A DNA stretch of 15,795 nt from Methyloprofundus sp. GTDB lineage: Bacteria > Pseudomonadota > Gammaproteobacteria > Methylococcales > Methylomonadaceae. The position numbers and the translations under genes are program-made. The stretch is from the NCBI GenBank assembly GCA_030619185.1, contig JAUXBW010000006.1, forward strand, positions 1 through 15,795. The letters run 5' to 3'. Under the pieces are notes generated by a model. It did not search any database. It was not told the origin of the DNA and saw nothing but the letters and a program-made list of their open reading frames with translations. Below are positions 1 through 8,004 of this stretch, piece after piece; positions within the stretch are counted from its first letter, which is position 1, and every line of letters starts with the position of its first letter.

Positions 1-420
1 AGAATACTTTTCTAAAATGCCCATGTTTTTATTGGAAAGATTTAGCCCATATTCTGGTTTGCTTTTTTTTCCTTCGTAATTTCGATCAACCAATAGTTCA
101 TTTGGGTTATTCCAATCCAGTGAAGGAATAAGATAAAGTTTTGGCGCTTTTTCCTCCTTCAAAATAGCTAAAGCCAAGAGGAGGTCAGGTGAAAGTACAA
201 ATTTTTCCTTTTGCATGAATACGTAACCTTTTTCCCTAATTGATTTAACCTGTAGGGATAAGAATGAACCTTTTTCATATCGCGCAATAAAATCGATACC
301 TCGATCATCTACTTCAGTAGAATACACCTGGAAGCCATACATCGTCATCTCCATTTTGACGAAATATTCACTGAAAGCACCCATTTGTTGTCGATTTAGT
401 TTTTTCCAATTGTATCGCAT
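1..420 (-). CDS. Partial PD-(D/E)XK nuclease-fold protein (DUF4365-like)
   Basis: The frame is open for 140 codons from the ATG at 420 down to the window edge, with no stop, so the 3' end is missing. The start has an AGGA ribosome site four bases upstream (425-428). The protein begins MRYNWKKLNRQQMGAFSEYF. It shows the layout of a PD-(D/E)XK nuclease fold: Glu18 in a first helix, Asp43 in RGIDFIA, and Gln57-Val-Lys59 in QVKS, which is the QxK variant of the (D/E)xK motif. This pattern is typical of DUF4365-type proteins of roughly 150-170 residues, so probably only the last few codons are absent. The family has nuclease-like folds and often occurs in accessory DNA; the function of this member is unknown. 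It is transcribed in the same direction as the LPS operon but lies 105 nt beyond its end with its own ribosome site, so it is probably a separate unit. Confidence 0.75.
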   Translation of the reverse strand, partial: MRYNWKKLNRQQMGAFSEYFVKMEMTMYGFQVYSTEVDDRGIDFIARYEKGSFLSLQVKSIREKGYVFMQKEKFVLSPDLLLALAILKEEKAPKLYLIPSLDWNNPNELLVDRNYEGKKSKPEYGLNLSNKNMGILEKYS

Positions 421-525
421 AATATCCTATAGGTTATAAGTTATAGCTATGATAATTACTTGTTACAGGAGCAAGCGCATAAAAGGGTAAGAGCATAGGC
501 GATTGTGCTGCCATAAAAATATCTA

Positions 526-1647
526 TTAAACAACTTTATACAGCGCTTCATATTGTTCAACAATAGCAGCCAAAGTAAAATTATCTTTAATCCGCTGATG
601 TGCCTGCTTTCCTAATAAGTGTCGTTGTGTCTGTGTTTGCGTCAGTAGTGATTCAATGCCTGCGGCAAGAGCTATGCTGTCTTTGCAAGGCACTAGCACA
701 CCGCTATCACCGATAATAAGTGCACTGTCGCCTACATCGGTCGCAACACAAGGTAGGCCTATAGCCATCGCTTCGCCCAGAACATTGGGGAAGCCTTCCC
801 CCCAGGCACTGCAAAGACAGAGAATATCCATGGCACTCATTAAGTCAGCAACATCATCACGTTCACCCAGTAGGTGAAATCTATCTTGTAATGCATCTGG
901 TATTTGCTGCCTGAGCCCGACATTTTGCATACAGACATCTCGCCCACTCAAAACAAAATGAACATTGGCATGTTGCAAGGCAATGATTTTTGCTGCCTGC
1001 AAGAAATTACCATGATCCTTCATCGGGTGTAGCCGGGCGACATGGCCGACCACTAGCACGGCAACAGGAATAGTTAATTCAGAACGTATGCTTTGTCGTG
1101 CATGCTCTGAAAAGCTAAATCGCTGTAGGTCAATGCCATTAGGTATGACTTGTCCCTTATGGCTAGAAAAACCAAAGGCTTCATGTTGCTGACGTGATAA
1201 ATGACTATTGTATAGCAATGCATCGGGGGCTTTAGAAAAAAAACGGTTCGCCCTGATAACCTGGCGGGTCAGTAACTTGTCATTGCTTAGTTGATATAAA
1301 GACTGGCGAATATTCCACACCAGTGCGGCTCTTTCTGAAGTCATGGAGCGCGCCAGAGTTGCCGCGAGATTACCGTGATACATCCAGCCTTGAATTAAAT
1401 CAGGTTCTAGTGTTTTAATGACACTACGTAGCCTGGATAAGCCCGCCATGGTAGGCCGCCCAGCTGGCATCTCCAGTGTCGTGACCGGCACGCCCAAGGC
1501 TTTAATTTTAGGCCCGAAGGTACCCGCATCCGTCAAAGAAATAACATGGCTGTCAAATTTTGTACTTAACCCGCCCTGTAATAAATTGTATAGTGCACGC
1601 TCAGCACCGCCGGTGGCCAGGCCGGTAATAATATGCAGTACTTTCAT
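526..1647 (-). CDS. GT4-family glycosyltransferase, last gene of the operon
   Basis: The 373-residue protein is a retaining GT-B-fold glycosyltransferase of family GT4, expected to be cytoplasmic or at the inner face of the membrane. Visible motifs are the N-terminal GGAER loop (residues 13-17), VIPNGID before the second domain (167-173), the donor-site stretch HVARLHPMKDH (202-212), and the EX7E motif Glu284-GFPNVLG-Glu292. It presumably adds one sugar from a nucleotide-sugar donor to the LPS core or lipid-linked O-unit; the sugar cannot be read from sequence. The start codon overlaps the stop of the upstream ligase (ATGA at 1644-1647), indicating translational coupling. Residues 282-311 closely resemble the other GT4 of this operon at 4264-5403, pointing to a shared origin. 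Confidence 0.9.
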   Translation of the reverse strand: MKVLHIITGLATGGAERALYNLLQGGLSTKFDSHVISLTDAGTFGPKIKALGVPVTTLEMPAGRPTMAGLSRLRSVIKTLEPDLIQGWMYHGNLAATLARSMTSERAALVWNIRQSLYQLSNDKLLTRQVIRANRFFSKAPDALLYNSHLSRQQHEAFGFSSHKGQVIPNGIDLQRFSFSEHARQSIRSELTIPVAVLVVGHVARLHPMKDHGNFLQAAKIIALQHANVHFVLSGRDVCMQNVGLRQQIPDALQDRFHLLGERDDVADLMSAMDILCLCSAWGEGFPNVLGEAMAIGLPCVATDVGDSALIIGDSGVLVPCKDSIALAAGIESLLTQTQTQRHLLGKQAHQRIKDNFTLAAIVEQYEALYKVV

Positions 1648-2909
1648 AGTGTAGACCTAAGCAATGGATTGTTTGTGCTATGCATATCGATTTGTCGCTG
1701 TGTTGTAGAATCGGAGGCAGTCAGCCGCGTACCTATCATAAATGCAAATAGCAACAATATGGCAGGGTGTTCAAGGTTATTATGGGTAAACAAACTGTTG
1801 AGTACAAATTGTACAAGCATAATTCTCCCTATACCCGAGGCCATATTCCATATTAAAATCAGCAAGGCTATATATAATGCAAACTGAATAATTCCACCTT
1901 CTACCCACTGCAGCAAATACATATTGTGCGTTTCGACCTTTGCAGCCCATTCATTTGTATAGCCGATACCATGACCGAAAAAAGGAGCCTCGCTGATCTT
2001 GTTAAGGGAAAATTTTGCGATATCCCAGCGAGCATGTGCAGAGAAATTTTCTAAGGAAGCCTCACCAATGCCTAGCCTGTTTAAGGTATCTATCGTCATA
2101 TATTGTTGCAGACCCAAGACCTTGATAATGCTTTCTGTCACCCCGGAAAAAAGGGCAACTAAAAGTAAAGCAATAAGTGCGCTGATAGACAGTAGCATCC
2201 ACCAGTACAACCGCCTATTACTATGCGTATATCCCATAAAGGCAAGACCTACCACGGCCACTCCCCAGGATAGCCAGGCAGCTCTGGCAAATGTTGCAAG
2301 TATCCCAAGCCCACAGAATAAGATGTATATCCAGCGCATGCGCCTGGGGATGAGCATAAAACCACCCACCATGGCCAGGACAATAAACTCACCGGCAATC
2401 GTAGGGTTGCCGTAGAGCCCTGCTCCACGACCCGCAACCGTGCTAAAAGTGGGCTTAAAAAAGTCCCATAGACACATTGCTGACCCTGCCAGTGCCAATA
2501 TAGCAAGTACAACAGATAATTCGGCAACGCGCACCGGGTGGTTTAGCAGTATCACAAAGCAGGCCATCAGTGCCGATGCCTCAAGTGCCATTATCAGTGC
2601 CTGCAGCGCAATATTGCTTTGGGATGAATAAAAATAAGTGATGCTGGTCCATAAAATATACAGACATATCCACACGCATATGTTTTTAAGCCCCTGATCC
2701 CTTGGCTCTAGCCTGGCAGGTGTTAATATGCGTTGCGTTAGCACCCAGAAACAAGTAAAAAAAACGATGAGCAAATAGCTGTATAAAGGCTTTAATTCAT
2801 AGCCTAGAAATATTTGGTAATAGGCGTAGCTACCAATCCAGAATGCCATTACTATTAAAAACGCCTCCGCTGAAAAGCTCCGGTTTTTTTTATCTATATC
2901 AAAGCTCAT
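1644..2909 (-). CDS. O-antigen ligase/polymerase family membrane protein, copy B
   Basis: The 421-residue, highly hydrophobic protein has about ten or more membrane segments and belongs to the Wzy_C (O-antigen ligase WaaL / polymerase Wzy) superfamily. Family marks are GLYGNPTIAGE (164-174), the conserved Arg209 in ATFARAAW, and the periplasmic-loop signature with His328 in ETHNMYLLQWVEGG. In characterised WaaL proteins an Arg and a His at comparable sites are essential. The likely role is transfer of lipid-linked glycan to the LPS core at the periplasmic face, or polymerisation of repeat units; sequence alone does not separate these. It is a tandem duplicate of the gene at 2916-4196, with a 6-nt spacer between them. 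Its C-terminal tail (NNPLLRSTL) differs from copy A, and the stop overlaps the next GT4 gene by 4 nt. Confidence 0.88.
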   Translation of the reverse strand: MSFDIDKKNRSFSAEAFLIVMAFWIGSYAYYQIFLGYELKPLYSYLLIVFFTCFWVLTQRILTPARLEPRDQGLKNICVWICLYILWTSITYFYSSQSNIALQALIMALEASALMACFVILLNHPVRVAELSVVLAILALAGSAMCLWDFFKPTFSTVAGRGAGLYGNPTIAGEFIVLAMVGGFMLIPRRMRWIYILFCGLGILATFARAAWLSWGVAVVGLAFMGYTHSNRRLYWWMLLSISALIALLLVALFSGVTESIIKVLGLQQYMTIDTLNRLGIGEASLENFSAHARWDIAKFSLNKISEAPFFGHGIGYTNEWAAKVETHNMYLLQWVEGGIIQFALYIALLILIWNMASGIGRIMLVQFVLNSLFTHNNLEHPAILLLFAFMIGTRLTASDSTTQRQIDMHSTNNPLLRSTL

Positions 2910-2915
2910 AACTGA

Positions 2916-4196
2916 CTATTTATCACGATATAGCACAGTGGCCTCCAGTTTATTAGCTGTATGCATGTCGCCCTGAAGCCTATTTGATTGAGCAGGGTTA
3001 ATTAATCGCGTACCAATAATAAATGCAAATAAGAGCAGCATGGCGGGATGCTCAAGGTTATTATGCGTAAACAGACTATTGAGTACAAATTGCATCAGCA
3101 TAATTTTTCCTAAGCTGGAGGCCATAATCCATAGGATTAATAGCAGGCTTATATATAATATAATTTGAATAAGTCCTCCTTCCACCCACTGTAGTAAATA
3201 CATATTATGCGGCCCGACCCGCATAGGCCACTCTTTAGTATAGCCTAGACCATTACCGAAATAAGGAGCGTTCCTAATCATATCTAGTGAAAACATTAGA
3301 ACTTTACGCCTTTCGTTTGCAGAAAAATCTCCCAAAGAGGCTTCGTCGCCAATGCCCAGCCTGTTTAAAGTGTTTATAGTCATATATTGTTGTAGGCCCA
3401 GCTCATTGATGAGGCTCTCTGTCGCGCCGAAAAAAAGGGCAAACATAAGCAAAGCAATTAGCATAATGATAAACAAAAGCATCAATAAGCGGGAAAGTTT
3501 TCTTTCACCAGCTATATACCCCATGATAGCAAGGCCTATCACTGCTACTCCCCACGAAAGCCAGGAAGCTCTGGAAAATGTTGCCAACACCCCCAGCCCA
3601 CAGAAAGCCAGGTATATCCACCTCACTTTTTTGGGTATAAGCATAAAACCAGCTGTCATAGCTAAGGAAATTACCTCGCCTGCAATCGTTGGGTTTCTAT
3701 AAAGTCCAGCCCCTCTCCCAGGTACAGTGCTATAAGTTGGCTCAAAAAAGTCCCATAGACACATTACCGACCCTGCCAATGCCAAGATGGCAAAAACAGC
3801 AGATAACTCAACAACACGTACTGAATTGTTTACCAACATGACAAAGCAAGCCAACAGTGCCGATGTTTCCAGCGCTATAATCAGTGCTTCTGTCGCAATG
3901 CTACTTTGGGATGAATAAAGGTAAGTGATGCTAGTCCATGAAATATACAAACAAATCCACAGACATATATTTTTAAGCCTGTCGTCCATTGGTCCTAGCC
4001 TGGCTGGATTAATGACACGTTGATACAATACCCAGAGAAAAGTAAAAAACACAATTAGCAGGTAGCTGTATAAAGGTTTTAATTCGTAGATCAAAAACAT
4101 TTGGTAATAGGCGTAACTACCAATCCAGAATGCCATTACTATTAAAAACGCCTCCGCTGTAAAACTCCGGTTTTTTTCATCTATTTTAAAGTTCAT
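2916..4196 (-). CDS. O-antigen ligase/polymerase family membrane protein, copy A
   Basis: The 426-residue multi-spanning protein is of the same Wzy_C/WaaL-type family as copy B. By hand alignment about 170 of the first 220 residues are identical, and residues 225-310 are more divergent. Conserved residues are present: Arg209 in ATFSRASW, and His330 in GPHNMYLLQWVEGG. Both copies therefore look functional. The tail KLEATVLYRDK differs from copy B. The start ATG lies directly after a 42-nt fragment matching this gene's own 3' end, a relic of a further copy. The role is likely periplasmic ligation of glycan to lipid A-core, or polymerisation; which of the two is uncertain. It is transcribed with the GT4 genes on both sides. 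Confidence 0.88.
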   Translation of the reverse strand: MNFKIDEKNRSFTAEAFLIVMAFWIGSYAYYQMFLIYELKPLYSYLLIVFFTFLWVLYQRVINPARLGPMDDRLKNICLWICLYISWTSITYLYSSQSSIATEALIIALETSALLACFVMLVNNSVRVVELSAVFAILALAGSVMCLWDFFEPTYSTVPGRGAGLYRNPTIAGEVISLAMTAGFMLIPKKVRWIYLAFCGLGVLATFSRASWLSWGVAVIGLAIMGYIAGERKLSRLLMLLFIIMLIALLMFALFFGATESLINELGLQQYMTINTLNRLGIGDEASLGDFSANERRKVLMFSLDMIRNAPYFGNGLGYTKEWPMRVGPHNMYLLQWVEGGLIQIILYISLLLILWIMASSLGKIMLMQFVLNSLFTHNNLEHPAMLLLFAFIIGTRLINPAQSNRLQGDMHTANKLEATVLYRDK

Positions 4197-4238
4197 AAGC
4201 GATTATTTATCACGATATAGTGCAGTGACTTCCAGCTT
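4197..4238 (-). pseudogene. 3'-end relic of a third ligase copy
   Basis: On the minus strand this stretch reads KLEVTALYRDK followed by TAA and a 6-nt spacer, directly before the ATG of ligase copy A. The end of copy A plus its spacer (2910-2951) reads KLEATVLYRDK, TAG and 6 nt. Counting by hand, 34 of 42 bases agree. No ligase-like sequence is visible in the 25 nt between this relic and the GT4 stop at 4264. The simplest reading is that another copy once stood here and was deleted except for its last 11 codons. Confidence 0.8.
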
Positions 4239-4263
4239 GTCAATTTGCCCCCTAGCCTTTAAT

Positions 4264-5403
4264 TTACTCATTTACTAACACCGTCGCCGTTCTATCAAGT
4301 AATGCGTTGATGCTATATTCATTTATAACACGCTCACGCGCAAGCACAGAGAGTCGCTTAAAATCCTTACTATCTAACAAAAGTATCTCACACCACGCCC
4401 TAAATAATGCTTTACTTTTTTTTGCTGGTACGACTAAACCAGTCGCATCAATAATTAAAGCTGAATCACCCACATCTGTTGCTACACAGGGCACGCCACA
4501 CGCCATCGCCTCGCCAATAACATTAGGAAAACCCTCGCCATAAGAAGACGACAAGGATACGATATCAAGAGCGTTATACACAGCAAGCATATCAGCATGC
4601 CGCCCCGCCCAAATCAGCACCTTATCTAATTCCAAGTCTGTCGCCAGTGTATGCATCGCCTTTGCATATTCCGCTTCGCCTGTGCCCACGCATACAAAAC
4701 GTACCTGCTCATACTGCTGATTAACTAGTGTAGCCGCCTCTAAGAAAACAGGATGGGCTTTCATAGGATCTATACGTCCTACTACACCGATTAACAGCTC
4801 ATTCTCAGCTACACCCCACGCCTTACGCAATGCCTCACCTGCTAGTTTGTCAGGATAGTAGCGTTCAGTATCGATACCATTCGGGATAACAGTTATTTTT
4901 TTTTCAGGAAAGCCATGCGCCAGCGCAAATGTTAATCCGGCATGCGAATTGGCAATGATGATGTCCGCAAACCGCGACAGTCTGCATTCAAGGCGATAAC
5001 TCCAGCGAGATAACCAGTCATATTCCTTTAAATTCATATTTGAAGCACGTACCCCCCAAACGATCCGTGTGGATGTAATAAAGGGGTGCATCAGCACAGA
5101 AAGTATATTGGCCACGCCTAGATAGCTATAAATAACATCAGGAGATTGCTGACGTAATAGCTTGATCAAACGTAACAAAAAACCGACCAGATCCCAGCGT
5201 CCTTTTTTTTGCAGGCTGAGTAATTGTACCTTTGACTCATTAAATTCATCCGCATAAAAGCCGCCGCTATAAAAGCTTAATACACTGACTTTATGCCCTC
5301 TGTCTGCCAGACCTTTGGCGGTAACGACCAATTGTCGCTCTGCACCACCGGCATCCAGTGCGCGAATAAAAAAGAGAATATGTTTCATGTTTCTATGCGT
5401 CAC
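4264..5403 (-). CDS. GT4-family glycosyltransferase
   Basis: This GT-B-fold retaining glycosyltransferase has 379 residues from the GTG at 5403. The in-frame ATG at 5388 (MKHILFFIRALDAGGAER) fits the usual N-terminus of the family better, and neither start has a clear ribosome site. Motifs (numbered from GTG) are GGAER (19-23), VIPNGID (172-178), VVGRIDPMKAH (207-217), and EX7E Glu290-GFPNVIG-Glu298. It probably adds a sugar to the core or O-unit; donor and linkage are unknown. It follows the upstream GT4 gene by 13 nt and precedes the ligases. The segment GEGFPNVIGEAMACG onward, through VATDVGDSALII, is shared with the GT4 at the other end of the ligase pair, suggesting paralogy. Confidence 0.9.
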   Translation of the reverse strand: MTHRNMKHILFFIRALDAGGAERQLVVTAKGLADRGHKVSVLSFYSGGFYADEFNESKVQLLSLQKKGRWDLVGFLLRLIKLLRQQSPDVIYSYLGVANILSVLMHPFITSTRIVWGVRASNMNLKEYDWLSRWSYRLECRLSRFADIIIANSHAGLTFALAHGFPEKKITVIPNGIDTERYYPDKLAGEALRKAWGVAENELLIGVVGRIDPMKAHPVFLEAATLVNQQYEQVRFVCVGTGEAEYAKAMHTLATDLELDKVLIWAGRHADMLAVYNALDIVSLSSSYGEGFPNVIGEAMACGVPCVATDVGDSALIIDATGLVVPAKKSKALFRAWCEILLLDSKDFKRLSVLARERVINEYSINALLDRTATVLVNE

Positions 5404-5416
5404 TTATTGATTAAAT

Positions 5417-6538
5417 CTAAGATCTATGATTCTTACTTAACTCTACAAATAGTTGCTCCCACAGCCCGGAAATTTTCTGCATGGAGAGTGTTTCTCTAAT
5501 TTCGGTAGCCCGGGAAGCATATTGCTGGCGTAATGCTTTATCACTCATCAGGGAGGCTAACGCAGCTACCAGTGCCTCTTGATTGTTTTGTGCCACTAAC
5601 AGTCCATCAAGTTTATCATGAATAATATCCCGTGGGCCGGTATCGCAGTCAACACTGACGGCAGGCAAGCCATAGGCCATTGCTTCGACCAGTGTGTTGG
5701 GGAAACCCTCGAAAAGTGAGCTCAGTACATATAAATCTGCGGCTGAGTACCATTCTCCCAGATTGCCAACTGCTCCAGGTAATGAAACTCGCTGTTTTAA
5801 TAAAAGCTCGGCTCGTTGTTTTTCAAGTGCATCCCGGCAGGGACCTTCACCAAGAATGGTTAAGTTCCAATCAGGAAACCGGGAGGCTAATACAGCAAAA
5901 GCAGACAAGAGGCGGTCAAACCCTTTTTGCGGAGACAGTCGCCCAACAGCTATCAGCTTAAAGTTTTCGCCTGTCGTAATTTCAGGGCTCACTCTGGGTG
6001 GGTGGTTAGCGATCGGATAAGTGATGGCATTAGGAATGATGGGGACATATTGTGCGTATGTCTCTGCCTTTAGCCAGCGGGCTGTCTCCTCTGTCAGTGC
6101 GGTGACGGCATCCAGGTGACGATAACTGCGTTTGCGCAACCATTCCCACACTCTTCCCTGAGGTAACATCGGGGGGTGAATACGCTCAGAACCTAGCACA
6201 GCTATATTAAGCCCTCTTGCTGCCAGTGCCAGTAATATATTGGCAGTCGTCATAATGGCGAGCGCGATATCAGGTTGCTGTTGTTTAAGTACACGGCGCA
6301 GGGCTGTTATGCGCTGGACATTGCTTTTGATTGCTGTCAATAGGCCGGAACTTTCCGCGTCAAGACACAGGGCAATACGCTGAATATCCGGATGTAGCTG
6401 GTAAAAATCCTGCTCACTCCCAGTCATGGTAACAAGGGTAATACCCCAGCCTTTTTCAGCCCAGTAGTTGGCAAGATTGGTGCTGGCTCGTTCGGCACCA
6501 CCCGAGGAAAGCGAGTGGATAAAGATAAGTAACTGCAT
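5417..6538 (-). CDS. GT4-family glycosyltransferase
   Basis: The 373-residue GT-B-fold enzyme has the N-terminal SSGGAER loop (11-17), PIIPNAI (166-172), AVGRLSPQKGFDRL (197-210), and EX7E Glu277-GFPNTLV-Glu285, followed by VDCDTGPRDII. The combination of SPQKGFD with GPRDII is common in GT4 enzymes of capsule, glycoprotein and O-antigen clusters (PglH/AmsD-like), many of which use GalNAc, GlcNAc or galactose donors. That is only a hint about the donor here. The ATG lies one base from the stop of the flippase gene, so the two are almost certainly cotranscribed. It differs clearly from the two other GT4 proteins in this operon and is unlikely to be a recent duplicate of either. Confidence 0.9.
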   Translation of the reverse strand: MQLLIFIHSLSSGGAERASTNLANYWAEKGWGITLVTMTGSEQDFYQLHPDIQRIALCLDAESSGLLTAIKSNVQRITALRRVLKQQQPDIALAIMTTANILLALAARGLNIAVLGSERIHPPMLPQGRVWEWLRKRSYRHLDAVTALTEETARWLKAETYAQYVPIIPNAITYPIANHPPRVSPEITTGENFKLIAVGRLSPQKGFDRLLSAFAVLASRFPDWNLTILGEGPCRDALEKQRAELLLKQRVSLPGAVGNLGEWYSAADLYVLSSLFEGFPNTLVEAMAYGLPAVSVDCDTGPRDIIHDKLDGLLVAQNNQEALVAALASLMSDKALRQQYASRATEIRETLSMQKISGLWEQLFVELSKNHRS

Positions 6539-6539
6539 G

Positions 6540-7895
6540 CTAAACCTTTCCCTTTACGTTATGCTTAAACAAATAAAGACAAATCATCGCACAGGACAAT
6601 ATGTATACTAGAGCTGTAGACAAAGCGATACCGGCAACACCGTAGTACTGTACTAGCACATAATTACCGATAATATTAACCACTAAATTCAGCGCAGATA
6701 TTTTCATTAAAACGGTGTTTTTTGTCATTGCACTAATGAGTCTCACGCCTAATATCCCCAACATATAAAAAGGTAATTGTAATAGATAGTAGGCTTGCAC
6801 CTGAGATACAAGCTGGGTATCAGCAGCTGTAAACGCACCCCTTTCAAATAATAGCTGGATAATAGGCTGGGAAAAAAGAAACAATAGCGCGGTAGCCGGT
6901 ATGCTGATAAAAACAATTAACCGTGCATAAGTTTTAAACGTATGGCGTAAGCCCGCCCAGTCTTCGTTTCCTACCAGGCGTGAAAAATGGGGGAGTACGG
7001 CTGTACCCAATGCCATGGAGCCAATACTTAATATCATGGCCACCACTTTATTAGCATAATTAAGTGTGGCGACACTGCCTGGCTCTAGCATCGCTGCCAT
7101 AGATTGATCCACCAGCCCCGTACCACTCATTAAAAATGCCCCTGCGATCATGGGCGTATACTGGCCAATCACGGTACGCAACTCTTCCGTCATCCCATGC
7201 CACCTAGGTAACACCGGGATATTCTTACGCACAGCTGCAATTATCAGTACCAGCAATTCTAGCCCGGCACCTAGCACCGCCCCCCCCGCCAAAGCGAAGA
7301 TACCCCATTCATCAGCCAGGGTGATTAAGGCAATAACGGTACAGATCGGAGTTAGCGCAGGAGCCAGTGCAACCGTTGCAAAACGCTCACCCGCATTGAT
7401 TATGGTGGCTAAAAGCTGGCCAATCCCTGTGAGTACAAGAACAGGCAATAGCCAGTAAAAAAGTGTCTGAGTGAGCAGCATAGTCTGCTCACTAAAGCCT
7501 GAGCCCAGTAGTGATAGTATCGTTGGCGCAAATGCAGCCAAAAGTCCCGCTGCCACTAGCAAGAACAATACACCTATCAGCATCAGTGACGAAAACAAAC
7601 TATTTGCTGCTTGCTCACCCTGATTATCCCGGGTGCGAATATAGGTAGGCATCATTGCGGCACTAAATGAGCCGGACAATACATTGATGGCAAAAGCGGG
7701 TAAAAGATAGGCAAATAGAAAGGCATCAACCATTTCGCCTGTGCCAAAATAGTCCGCAATAACCAGCTCTTTCGCAGCTGCCATAAGCTTGACGACTAAG
7801 GTCATCACGGCAACAACGGCCATACCAGAAAAAATGCGCCGATTAGTTGAAGCTTTGTGCCCGGTATTTCTGCGAGCCTTGTGTTTTTTTAGCAT
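6540..7895 (-). CDS. MurJ/MviN-family lipid-linked glycan flippase
   Basis: The 451-residue polytopic inner-membrane protein (about 12 or more hydrophobic segments) is of the MviN/MurJ branch of the MOP exporter superfamily. Recognisable segments are KELVIADYFGTGEMVDAF (42-59), the pair GSFSAAMMPTYI (75-86), and LLFERGAFTAADT in the second half. MurJ flips lipid II for peptidoglycan. This copy lies inside a glycosyltransferase-ligase operon, is shorter than typical MurJ (about 510 residues), and has substitutions at cavity arginines: Lys36, Lys42 and Ile70 where E. coli MurJ has Arg18, Arg24 and Arg52. It therefore more likely flips a lipid-linked saccharide made by the neighbouring enzymes. 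The N-terminal 22 residues are very basic (MLKKHKARRN). No good ribosome site precedes the ATG. Confidence 0.87.
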   Translation of the reverse strand: MLKKHKARRNTGHKASTNRRIFSGMAVVAVMTLVVKLMAAAKELVIADYFGTGEMVDAFLFAYLLPAFAINVLSGSFSAAMMPTYIRTRDNQGEQAANSLFSSLMLIGVLFLLVAAGLLAAFAPTILSLLGSGFSEQTMLLTQTLFYWLLPVLVLTGIGQLLATIINAGERFATVALAPALTPICTVIALITLADEWGIFALAGGAVLGAGLELLVLIIAAVRKNIPVLPRWHGMTEELRTVIGQYTPMIAGAFLMSGTGLVDQSMAAMLEPGSVATLNYANKVVAMILSIGSMALGTAVLPHFSRLVGNEDWAGLRHTFKTYARLIVFISIPATALLFLFSQPIIQLLFERGAFTAADTQLVSQVQAYYLLQLPFYMLGILGVRLISAMTKNTVLMKISALNLVVNIIGNYVLVQYYGVAGIALSTALVYILSCAMICLYLFKHNVKGKV

Positions 7896-8004
7896 GTTTA
7901 ATTTAAAAACTTCGTACGCTCTCTGTCACCGAGTTATTCCCGAAGCAAGAAGCAGAATCGGGTATTTTATAGACCATCGACTGCCGGGCTCTATGGACAG
8001 ATTA

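Noticed and set aside
421..525. Possible terminator of the O-antigen operon
   Set aside because: Only weak 4-bp stems (AGCA/TGCT) are visible and no run of T follows in the right place.
1999..2415. 138-codon plus-strand open frame
   Set aside because: It lies fully antisense to ligase copy B and mirrors its codons. A similar antisense frame (3352-3702) appears over copy A, as expected from duplicated coding sequence; neither has family-like sequence.
2249..2527. 92-codon minus-strand frame inside ligase copy B
   Set aside because: It is a shifted frame of the same strand within a gene with clear family motifs; no independent support.
5680..6020. Two overlapping plus-strand frames of 93 and 108 codons
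   Set aside because: Both are antisense to the GT4 gene at 5417-6538 and to each other's frames; composition is not protein-like.
7896..8004. Possible promoter or hairpin before the flippase gene
   Set aside because: A TATAAAAT box and a CCCGA/TCGGG 5-bp stem can be found on the minus strand, but there is no -35 at a proper distance and the stem is too short with a 14-nt loop to claim either.
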